Positions 22,790-33,094 of a stretch of 64,000 bases of DNA are shown here, in pieces. Made by a program: the position numbers and the translations under genes. Source of the DNA: Ophiodon elongatus (Eukaryota > Chordata > Actinopteri > Perciformes > Hexagrammidae); assembly GCA_016806645.1 (NCBI GenBank), contig JACSYO010002158.1, positions 1,085,748 to 1,149,747 of the forward strand. The letters run 5' to 3'. Position 1 is the first letter of the stretch, and the number at the start of each line of letters is the position of its first letter. The notes below the pieces were generated by a model. That model worked only from the letters and a program-made list of their open reading frames with translations, made no database searches and had not been told where the DNA came from.

Positions 22790-23290
22790 ATTCGCCCACC
22801 CCCCGCTCCCCTCAGTCGCCTCCTCCCCCCTCAAAGCAGCTGGGATAAAGTGCTGACGGCTGTTTAGCCGGAGCGCCGTGCCTCATTTCAAGGCTCTGTG
22901 ATGAAGTATTAATTATATTTAGGATCCGCCGGGGCGGTGCTTTTTAACCAGACGCACTCCCAGCCACCTGATTTTACCCCCAATTAAAGCTGAGCGGAGC
23001 GGAGCTATTTGGCTCCGGCTCCGGCTCCCTGGGCTCGAACAGGTTCAAGGGTGTGTGTCTTTGCCGGGGCGTCTCGCGCTAGGCGGCTGCGAAGGTGTGC
23101 GACTAGCAGATTCAGAGTAAACAGTCCCACTGCAGGGGACGGGTCCGATCCCCTCAGACGCCCCCTCCCGACCCCCCCGCGCTGCAGCCTTGCGGACATG
23201 TGCAGATGATGTGTTAATCTACCCGCCTCTCGTGATTAAATAATGACGTGCAGTCAGATTATGTGCATACATGCTCATGCATTTTTCCTT
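22790..23290. promoter_or_regulatory. CpG-rich intronic block with homeobox-like words (candidate regulatory DNA)
   Basis: Against AT-rich surroundings, 22860-23210 is dense in GC and CpG (GCCGGGGCGTCTCGCGCTAG, GGATCCGCCGGGGCGG). It is flanked and followed by homeodomain-type words: TATTAATTATATT near 22907, CAATTAAAG near 22981 and GATTAAATAATGACG near 23235. No convincing open frame, TATA box or first exon is visible. A candidate intronic enhancer or internal promoter; the function is inferred from composition only. Confidence 0.35.
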
Positions 23291-26200
23291 CCTCTTTTAA
23301 TGATGCCTGGGAAATGAAAACGACCTCTGCGCTCATTTCTAGCAACGCATTCATACAAGTGTTACTTCCCCCACCGGATCTGACCTGCAGTCTCCTGCTT
23401 TAGAGACTAGATATTGATTTGATCATACAAAATATATACCATACACTGCTAGGCAAATTACATCACTTTAAATTCTGACCAGCCTTGAGGCAGATGATTG
23501 TAATTTATGTTAAACACTCTGTATTGAGCTCCGGTTTTGTGTCGATCTGAAGCGATACCATGTGTTTGATGAAGAAAAGTTTCTCATAATTCACCAATAT
23601 TTTCCCATCTTCCTGGAGAGAACTATGCAATATGGTGCCAACTATAGAAGGGAAGTAAGACAATGTTCTTTAAATAAAAACAATCTCACCCCAAGTACAT
23701 CATTTTTGATTTTCTTTATACACAGGAGCCTATATTCTGGATATTTTGTGAATTACATGCTTGCCTGGACACAACGATTCATATTTTTTGCATGTTCAGT
23801 TGACCTGCTGTGCTCGAACTACTTTCGTCCCGCATGTCGTTCTTCAAAGGTATCCGTTTGTCATTCCCCAGTCAAGGTAATCTGCCTTGTAAAAATAAAT
23901 GAGCCAAACAGTGTGAAGCTAATGAAGCAGTAAAATAGCAAAGTGACTTCTAGCCCAGCGTGATTTTAATGACTTATTTTAATCAATGCATTTCTAGTCA
24001 CCAACACTAGCCGTGGCTTGCTACTGTGGTTTTGAAGAAGCAAACTACCAAACTGTTGATAGAAAAAGTTATTGACTTTTACTATAAGGAGATGACCATT
24101 GACCGTTCTGCCTCTTGGCTCTTTTTATTGCTTGATTTTGATTTCAAGAGGGCAAAGGCTGTTGGTACCAAAAACAAAGGTTTCCCAAAGGTATTTAGTG
24201 TGTGCATGTGTATGACCCGCGTCCTTTACAATATCTTAAGGGTGGTCCTTGTCACTCCTGACCCTATGCGACCTCTGACCCCTTTTACACCTTGGTTTGA
24301 AATGCGTCTCGTAACCAGACTGTATCTATGATTTAACCTGATTACATTTACACCTGCTATTTATAAGTGCATCGAGATTAGACTGAGGGCTGATGGCTTT
24401 CTCTTTAAGGGCCGAGAGGGAGCCTCCAGCTGAAGCTTCAATTATTCTCTAAAGATTACTACCGGAGCTCCGGAGCACAGCTATTGGGTTCTATCTACGT
24501 TCACTCATTCCCTGGGACAGATATCCCAGTGAGCAGAGGGTTTGCAGTGGATATTTTGGAGTTTGATGCATGGGTGTAGAAAGAGAACTGGATATAGTGT
24601 TCCTCAGTGGCGCATGAAGCAAAAAAATATAAGTTTGACTTCCGAGGTAAAACATTCTGGGATCTTCTGGCAATCTGCCGCATTCAAGGGTGAAACAACC
24701 TTCAACTGCCTCCCATCCCTCGGTCCAGCCCCACTCACATCAGGAAGGGAAATAACTCTGCATTCGGCTATTAGTTCATTTTACAACTTTTAGGACCTAA
24801 TGATGTAAATACGGACTATTAAAGTGTTCATAGTGGGAAGTTGATTAACCTAAAAAAAACACTGATTTACAGTTTGGTCACGATGTCAAATTTGCTTCAA
24901 AGACCCGCGCTCTACCTGGGGCCTTGGTGCTGTGTGTGAAGTCTATCTGGAGCTTCCTTACTGTTTTAACAATCAACCATTCTCCCAAGCGTCAGAAACT
25001 TGCAGGATAAAAACAGAAGCTAACAAATAGCAGTTCTTGTGGTCCACATGTGGTATCTCAGGTGGAGCCTACGGCGTAGCTACAGCAGCTACGTGTGCAA
25101 AATAAGCTGGAACCCCTAAACACATACATATCAATTCAGCTAAAAGCGTCGAGCCACATGAAGCTGCTGGCGCAGTGACGAAAGAGATGATCCCCTGCTG
25201 GCTTCCCACATGTGAAGATGGCCAATTACCACAAATGCAGTGTGATTCTCTGCAGTGGTGGGGAGAGAATTCACCCCTGCATCAACTATGAAAACTATAA
25301 TTTTCTTGATCACGACATGATTTGTTGTTACTGTGTTTTTTGCAAAAGGCGTTTCATTATGGTGCGTACATTTTTAATTGGCTGGTAATCAGAGAATGAA
25401 AATGGCTGCCAAAATATTGGTCACGCTCACTGTGAGGTAATGACGGGGACACAGAAGACCAAAGGCGGTGCTGCCGTTACGGAATGTTCTAACGATTCTC
25501 AAGACACTACATGAGTGCAGACATTTTCCCATGATGCTTTGTCCTCTGCACGTGCCACTAAAGTTTGGCCTTTTATTCGTCTCTGTGCATATTCATAATT
25601 CTCAACTTTAGAAAATAAGTGAGCAAGTAAGATATGTCATTTTTCAACTTATAAAATTCAATACCTGATGATTACACACCAGTGTACACTTAAACTGACT
25701 TCAACCACCTCCTCCAGTGGAGGCAATAAAAATGATCTAATAATCTGTTGAAATGTACTTGCCAAAACCTGTTTTCACAGGTGAAAAAAAAATGTCAGAC
25801 TTGAATGACCAGAATCTTTTTATTCTCACTTCTGTACATTACCTATCAATTCTGACACACACAATTGTATTTTGTCCACCCTGATGCCAGTGTTATGTCT
25901 TCATAATAAAAGGTAGCTGGAAATGTATCAAAGCCAGGCAACCCTGAGAAGATCTGTAGGATGAACATAAGTCGGACGAAGGAAGTCGAATTGAGGAAAG
26001 AGGCAGTGATGGAGAAAAGAGCCCACAATAAGGGGCCAACAAAACCGAAATAATGAAAAAAGGAAAAGAAAGACTGCAGCTTTACTGAAGCGAGAAGCAA
26101 TAATGATATCTCAGACTTGTTAAAGCAGTTGGCCAACAACACACCATTAAACTGCACCTTATTCTACTTTACAGGACCTCCCATTGGCTATTCTTACATT

Positions 26201-27559
26201 TTGATCTTAAAGAAAACCTCCACCAATACGGTCAGTCTGTCTGTGTTCAGCGCATTCCAGGAGTTGTATTCATACAGTCATGTGAAGAGTACTTTAAATA
26301 TATATTTCAACCCACCTTCTTACAACATTGTTATCTCCTTTAAATATCAGATAAGAGATTCCCTTCATGTCTTAGATATTTTCCTGTGTACAGGCGCATT
26401 TCTACAGAAGAGAGAGTTGTGCTATGACAATAGAAAAGATAACTGTGGTGTCATTATTTTATATCAAGATCTGTTTTAAACCGTGGCCCGTGAAGCTGAG
26501 AGAACACCAGGCGTGTGGTTGAATGATGAACATAAGAACCAGTGGTTCTATGTTAGTCACCTGATTGTTAACGCTGCTCTTGGTGACCACATCTGTCAGG
26601 GAGCACAGTGAGAAGCTGAAATGATCACTTTAATAGCAGCTTGAATTGGGCACTGGATTTTTCACTCAGCGCGAGTTAAATATAAAAAAAAAAGAAAAGA
26701 TTATGCATAAAGTATGTATCGTTTGGGCTTTCAATGATTTTGCACAAAATGTAAGTCGGGAGAACGCTAGGTCGTCATTAAAATCCCACAGACAAGAAAG
26801 ACAAAGCCACAGTCATATCAGACATCACAACACACACATCCACACAGCTGATTGACTTTGGGGGCGATAGATGGCGGTGGGGGACGGCAGTGATCTACAG
26901 TATATCACGGAGGGTAACGGCTGGAACGGGAGCTGAGCTGGATGAGGGGGCTCTTAAATGATTTTACGTTCTCTTTTGACAAGTTGGTTTTTTTTTGGGG
27001 GGGGGGTATAGAGATTTTATTGTTGGAAGTGGGGTGCCGATGATTTGTTGACACTGGAGGCTGTCTGAACTGATGAGGCAAAACTCTTCACAGTATGAAG
27101 ACATGCTTCTTAGCAGTAGTGGGTAAGGGTTTTTGCCTCACACTAATATTATAAAGTAGAAAAAACTGTGTGTAATATTGAAAGTGCACCATTTTAACAC
27201 AGTGTGTATGGTGGATTTATTTATCGTATCAAATGGGAAATGTTTACGAGACGAACCTGGACCGACCTCAGGGACGGCTGCGACTACAGGATGCTACGGC
27301 AACAGTCGCTGTGTTTGCTTTGTGCCTGTGGAAAGTGCACAGAAGTGACAAATTAAAGGTAAAACTAACAACATGTCTTAGGAAGGTCTGGAGCCACCTC
27401 CTTGTCTTCAAGTGTCTTGAGCTCTACCGGAGGGACGAACACCACTCTTCCAAAAGAAATGCCCTCATTTTGGTGACGGCCTAATTCGTTTGTCCAAAAT
27501 CTCCAGTCGGTGATCAGTTGGGTAGAGTTCTGGGGTCCTTGTTTGTAGAACTCTGTGGT

Positions 27560-27890
27560 GGATCCCCACGAAATGAGGAAATGTGCGTACGCTCAATTTC
27601 CATTTTGTCGACCCCAAATCCAATTGGAAATGCGGGCAGGTGGCTCAGCCTCATGCCCCGCCCCTCTACACGCCCACATTCAACCATGCGTGGTCATTGC
27701 AAAAGCACCGCATGAAGCTGTCTGCAGAGAAATGAGCCTGCTGACCAATGGTTCAAGACAGTGAATCACGGCAACCATGAAGACCAAGAGAAAGATGTTT
27801 TTTTCTGACACAGAGATCGATGTGCTTGAGGGTGAGCTGGTCTCCGAACACTTGTTCCCTTCTAATTCTTCCATTCACGTAGTCCTCTAG
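27560..27890 (+). mobile_element. Harbinger-like relic with Myb-type fragment
   Basis: Around 27776-27850 one frame reads MKTKRKMFFSDTEIDVLEGE. This resembles the Myb/SANT-like accessory protein of PIF/Harbinger transposons, which begins with a basic stretch and FSDxEIxVL. Only this start survives, and the downstream frames are broken. A superfamily suggestion from a short match. Confidence 0.35.
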
Positions 27891-30800
27891 CAGCGCCAGT
27901 GCATCCATCATGCGGCATTAAGCGCGGGTGTCACCCCAGTATGAATGTGTTTACAGCAATCAGACTGATTGCTTCACAACTTGCCAAAGTAGTTGCGACA
28001 ATCGGTGATGTACCCCACCCTGGGATATCGTTTGAAAATGGAAGTTTGATGGGTGTATATCATTTATTTATTCAGTTACGTATTGGTTATGGCAAACATG
28101 GCCTGCATTGTGATTGGGACTGATATTTAGTGCTTGAAATGAAATAAATAAAATACAGTAATCTCTTGCTACGTATTCCTATTTATTCATTTATTGTTTC
28201 CTTAAGAACATTGGAATGAGCCAGTTGTGACTTTATTGTTGTATTATTGTACTTGGGCTTTGCATCTTCTGTAGTAGGCCTATAATACTATACTATCGCT
28301 CTATAATATATCATAGGATGCCTACAGCCTGGAATCAACGCCAGCCAGCCAGACCGACTGAGGCGTGGGAGCTATTCATTCAGGTTTTAAAAGCAGTGAC
28401 CCGGTCAAGATGCTTGTACATTATGAAGCAGGATACCACAAGGAGATATTGGGTTTGGGTGTCCTCCCCCAAGAAAAGTTTAAGACTCCAAACTATTACA
28501 TTTTACATAATTTTTGGACCATTATTATAACTCAGGATAAAGCCCAAAAAGCTTAACACAAAATGAACGCTATTTAAATCATTATTTGATCATTTACACC
28601 AATCACGGCCTTCGTCGAAACATTTAATTCCTCTGGAAATATTTGCCCTCTAAAAATCATATTCTGTTAATCAAAAGAGAGAAACACTTTTAAATAATGT
28701 TTCAGTGATTATGTTTGTACCCAAATGAAAAAAAATAATATGATGAACAGTTCAATAATTATTTTACAAAAAGGCCGTGAACATTGTGTCAATAAATTGC
28801 AGCACCCTCGTTCTCACCATCATTCTTTGTTTATTATTTTTAAGTCTATGTGCAGTGGTGAAATCATTCATCAAATCATTAATCATTATTCCTATGATAA
28901 TTTAGTTTTAGGCAAGCAACCTACTGGACGAAGGGAATGGAGGGGACTTAATATCGCAACTTGCACTTGCGTTCGGGATCCCTGCCAGTCTACTGCTCCA
29001 CACGTTACTGCTCCAGTAGGTGGCGCTAATACACCTATAACATTGGCGAAGACGCCATCAAATGGAATCAGGGCGCTGGCTAACCAGCCGCTAATGAGTA
29101 GGAATTTAACTACTTCATGTTTTATCCACACACTCTTGTCACAGCTCAAGAAGACTGTGAGATGGGACTGAAAGCACTGAAAGCCAATAAGTGAACATTA
29201 CTATTCTGTTACATATAATGCTCCAAAATATTTGCAATGCTTTAATATTCAACAACGTTTAAATACTTTGGATTGGAGATGTGTGTTTAGCTCGCAATGC
29301 CTACCAAGTTCAGGTAATCCCAGCACATGTACATTCATTTTGACTAATGTGTACTGTTTTCTATGAATCAACAATGAATCAAAGCAAACTAAACAACCAA
29401 CTTTGTCACATTAAAGAGCAACAAAACCCCTCATATAGAGAATCCCTCTAATACAGCCAATCTAGCGAGACACTTTCATCCTCATGGGGAGGGTAACAGC
29501 AGAATGCAGGAACTCACAAAAAATGCTGCAATAAGTACTCCAAAGGGAGGAAGAAAGAAGTGTAATATCTTTAACTAACCATGTTGTTGGAATGCTAGTC
29601 ACACACAAACAGCAGAAACAAAGCGCTCCTCACATTTCGAGTCTGCAGCCAGCCAAGAGTAACGCATACTAATTCCTCGCTCTGATTAAAAGCAAACAGA
29701 ACTATTACAGTGAAAAAACATAATCCAAGAAGGCAATATGGTTAGATTTCTGCCAGGGAACATTGCAGGGTTTCCAATGGTTCACTGAGGGGGGGTTTGG
29801 GGTGGACGGGGGGGGGTCTATTTCATAAGATTACACAAATTTCCATGCTATCTGCACCCGGGGAACAAATGCACAGTCTATTGTGGATAAACGATGTGAA
29901 CCCACTCCCCAGTGTGGCTGTGCTGAGGGAGCAGTGTGACATTTAAGAAGAAACGCAGGAGAGGGTGGATGGGAAGGAGAGACAGATGGATGACAGACGG
30001 GGATCAGAGGAGAGGTTTTACTGTAACAGCAGCTGTGGTTTGGATAATCATCATCATTTCAGACGGCGACGCTTGATCAATACGCGCGGTCTGCAGCGTG
30101 GAGAGGAAAGGACCGGGAAGTTATTGTACAGAGTGGCAGAGAGTAAGTCAGGGGTGGAAAAAAGAAACAGAAAAGCAACAAAGGGAGGCTCGCAAATAAA
30201 ACAATATGAGAGCGCATTTCAAGTGTGAGCGGAGCAACCGGAGGAAAACAACAGAGGGGAGAAAATGAAGCCCTCAAGACAAATAACCGAATAAAACGGT
30301 TATATTCAGTATTCAGTCCGGGCAGAGTGCCTTCAACGTCAATCTAAATCATTCGCACTGCTAACACACCATACTGTATAAGAACCTCTATTTTCTTCGA
30401 CTATAAATTAAGGTGACGCATTGCATTAACTCTCTTAGACTCCCCTGGGACGCCCTCGGCTGGAACTACCGTATTTCAGAATGGGGAATGGGGGGGGCGG
30501 TGTGGAGGGGTGGGGGGGCAGCGTAGAAGGCTCAGCTTTCAAGCTAGAGTGGAGATTCTGGTGTGGTATGAAACTAGATAAGCTATCCATTTCTACCAAC
30601 CGTGTCATGTTAGCTTGTCAGGAATAGCAACGCTCCAAAGTTAAGGAGGCCAAATTTTGGAGAGCGAAAAGCGTGCATTGTTATATTGACAGGGGTGACC
30701 TCTCACCTCAAGATATGTGAATGAAAGTGGGTTCTATGGGCCTCCCCTTACTGACATGCCCATGTTATGCTAATCCCATGCAGTTTTTTTGACAAAAAAA

Positions 30801-31321
30801 CATGCCGTTCTGGATGCAGTATGAATGTGTTATTTTTTTCTGCATAGATTGTATATGGCTAGAAAGCTGAGAGAAGCCATTCCATTGTAGTGAGACCACT
30901 TAGTGAAACGTTATCACTGTACAAAATTAACTGTTGCGACTTCTAGTATAATCACAGCCTCGTGAAACTTTACGACCACAGACCAGAGGCCAAGGGCATT
31001 CTCCGTGGTATATTGACAATAAAGGGGTATTTGAGCAGTTTCCAGAACAGAAGCTCAGACCATACAATCACCAACAAATGCAACTCAACAATTCAATAAT
31101 CATCACATTTTAAAAGGTTTTGATACCAAATAATTGCACAGATTTTTATATTGGTGTTCTTCAAGGTCTTGGTGTCTTAAGGTGGGATTTTGGAGAGATT
31201 TTTGACTAGAATTCTTTTTAAAATGGTTTAATTAATAATATCAACCCCCGATTTTTTTATAGCACACTTTAGTATATTATTAAATATAAAATGTAGGATG
31301 ATAAAACACAAATCAAATAAT

Positions 31322-32512
31322 TAAAGGAATGGTTCAACATTCTGGAAAATACAATAATTGGCTTTGTAAAGTGTCATGAGAACATCAACGTAAAAACGAA
31401 GCCGGATGAGGTTGACGATGCGACTGATTGTGCTACAACTCAGTCACAGCCAACAGCCATAAACATACGTATTAATGTACATTCACAAGGAAATGTTGTG
31501 CTTTGAGCGGGGCATTGAGACACTCTGGACACATTACTACACACACAGACGGATCAGGTGGACTTACCAACTCATTAAAGCTGACCAATTGGCACGTGTT
31601 TGTTTAACCAGTGCACATCAGAAATGTAAAACAACAGTTTCCACAACTAGACGCAGGAGAGAGACAGCTAACGCTAGCTATAGCCCTTCTTTGACTGACG
31701 GGCAAATCCACAAAAGCTTTCGCAGCAGCTAAACCTGCACAAACAAGACAAAAAGGAACCGTGTGATTCTCAAAGAGTGAAATGTACCCGTAACCGTGCT
31801 GCCAAGCAGTTAGTGTGCTATTTGCACACATTTAAATGATGTAACATGCAGCATTTGATGCAAAATGTACCCATTTGTATGAAATGAGCTGGGCTCATAG
31901 CAACACTGAATGATAGTTTTTCTTTTATCCTGTGCTTCAAATCATCTTCTTTTCAGGTCTGAAGGTGTGCATTTGACATACTTTTTCATTTATTTTTCTC
32001 CGATGTTGCTCTGCCTACTGTGTTCTTGATGGAAAGGCAACATTTATACTTTGCCGAGTGGATCATTGCACTCAACTGCAAAACTTTATGGGCATGTTTG
32101 CGCTGTAATGTCATTAGTGCAATATCTTTTATGAATCCGACCTTGAGACGAGGCAGAAAGCGGTTTCAAGTGATGCGCAATTCGTGTTGCATTCTTTGTG
32201 AATACTGTGAGTGTGCTGGTGCCGACCGCAACGGCAATGAAAGTAGAGAAAATTTGTGCTAACTGCTGCAAGCTAGGTGATCTAACTCCCACTTTCTGAG
32301 TGGGAGCTACTTAGCCTAGCTTGCTTGTTGACTGTTGCCGAGGGACAGACAGTTGAACACAAATAAAATAAATATATCTCTATAAAACACTGTAGCTGCA
32401 GTATCAGGGCAATGACAGACATGACAGATTGATAGCAATCTTTTTTTTTTATCTCTCCCTCAGAAATAAAGAAAATAGGTGTATTTCAGATAGATGTTGA
32501 ACTATTCCTTTA
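31322..32512. mobile_element. Non-autonomous TIR transposon-like element, about 1.2 kb
   Basis: The left end TAAAGGAATGGTTCAACAT and the right end, which reads TAAAGGAATAGTTCAACAT on the minus strand, form a 19-bp terminal inverted repeat with one mismatch. I recognise this type of end from abundant fish repeats. The interior encodes no transposase and contains the sequence related to 17760-18400. It ends about 415 bp from the exon 5 donor. Confidence 0.7.
31690..32215 (+). repeat. Interspersed repeat, copy B (shared with 17.76-18.40 kb)
   Basis: It shares ordered blocks with copy A, for example GCAGCAGCTAAACCTGCA, TCTGAAGGTGTGCATTTGAC, GTGTTCTTGATGGAAAGG and CCTTGAGACGAGGCAGAAAG. It lies wholly inside the TIR element 31322-32512, so copy A may be an end-less remnant of the same family. 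Confidence 0.65.
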
Positions 32513-32866
32513 TTGGGACAGGCACCCAATGCAATATAATGTGATAAACAATTCAGCTTTCATGACTTTACGAGGAACATTTGGGGAAAATATCTGCAGC
32601 TTGTTTCGATATTGTTGTGTTAAATTGCCCCCTCCCGTTAACAACCAGTTTACAACCCGGCTGCTCGATAGGCTACATGACAGAAATAGAAACGCTGCCT
32701 ATTGTAAGCGCAGTTTATGATTGAAGAAAATGACTGCCGTTACTTTGCCGGATGGAAGGAAGAGGAGACATATCCACTATATTCAAAATCAGACAAAAAC
32801 AGGCTGGATGTGTTTTCACAGGCAACCCAAAATATACCAATACCACATTCCACACACACATTTCAC

Positions 32867-32870
<4 letters not shown>

Positions 32871-32920
<50 letters not shown>
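32871..32920. repeat. CA/TG microsatellite at the exon 5 donor
   Basis: Twenty-five CA units on the plus strand, which makes (UG)25 in the pre-mRNA. It begins 7 nt after the start of the intron (GTAAGGC then UGUG...). UG repeats are established binding sites for TDP-43 and CELF proteins; an effect on this exon is inferred. Confidence 0.97.
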
Positions 32921-32921
<1 letters not shown>

Positions 32922-32927
32922 CCTTAC

Positions 32928-33094
32928 CTCTAGTCGTATGTATTCACTGAGTTCCTTTGAGATGAGATTCAGGATGGTGCTGCTGTGTTTGCGGGTTCGA
33001 ACCAGGACCTGAACCCACGTCCTCCGGGCCGGCAGCGGGGATGCCAGCTGGTAATGCGCGTGACTGTGGCCATCAAAGGAATATTCTGGGGCCT
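32928..33094 (-). CDS. Type III classical cadherin exon 5 of 8: laminin G domain 2, start
   Basis: The exon encodes APEYSFDGHSHAHYQL, then a strand containing RRTWVQVLVRTRKHSS, and ends ELSEYIRLE. This fits the first half of a laminin G domain, where insect DN-cadherin has an SFEPxSYVKYAL-like opening. The acceptor is ACACCAG|AG at 33095 and the donor GAG|GTAAGG at 32927. Phases are 1 in and 0 out. In the transcript the intron runs straight from GTAAGGC into about 25 TG units (32871-32920 on the plus strand). That puts a long UG repeat within 10 nt of the splice donor, which could influence how often the exon is used. The domain assignment is firm because the joined reading with the next exon is continuous. 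Confidence 0.9.

Larger units (their letters stand above)
19411..32927 (-). other. Intron between exons 5 and 6 (13.5 kb)
   Basis: It is bounded by GTAAGG at 32927 and TTGAAG at 19411 on the minus strand. It includes a LINE-like repeat (about 20170-20620), a long CA tract, GA tracts, a CpG-rich block (22790-23290), a Harbinger-like Myb relic (about 27770-27880) and a 1.2 kb TIR element (31322-32512). 23300-27200 and 28150-31300 are mainly AT-rich unique sequence. Open frames there (23562-23933, 26117-26479) have no recognisable domain. 30650-31020 has the feel of a fish repeat (GTGAAACTTTACGACCACAG), but I cannot place its ends. Confidence 0.75.

Noticed and set aside
22406..22867. 153-codon plus-strand frame
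   Set aside because: It crosses a GA tract (Arg/Glu run) and a pyrimidine-rich stretch; an artefact of simple sequence.
23562..23933. 123-codon plus-strand frame
   Set aside because: Irregular hydrophobic sequence in AT-rich intron with no recognised domain or neighbouring splice pattern.
26117..26479. 120-codon plus-strand frame
   Set aside because: No family recognised, intronic, AT-rich; nothing beyond length supports it.
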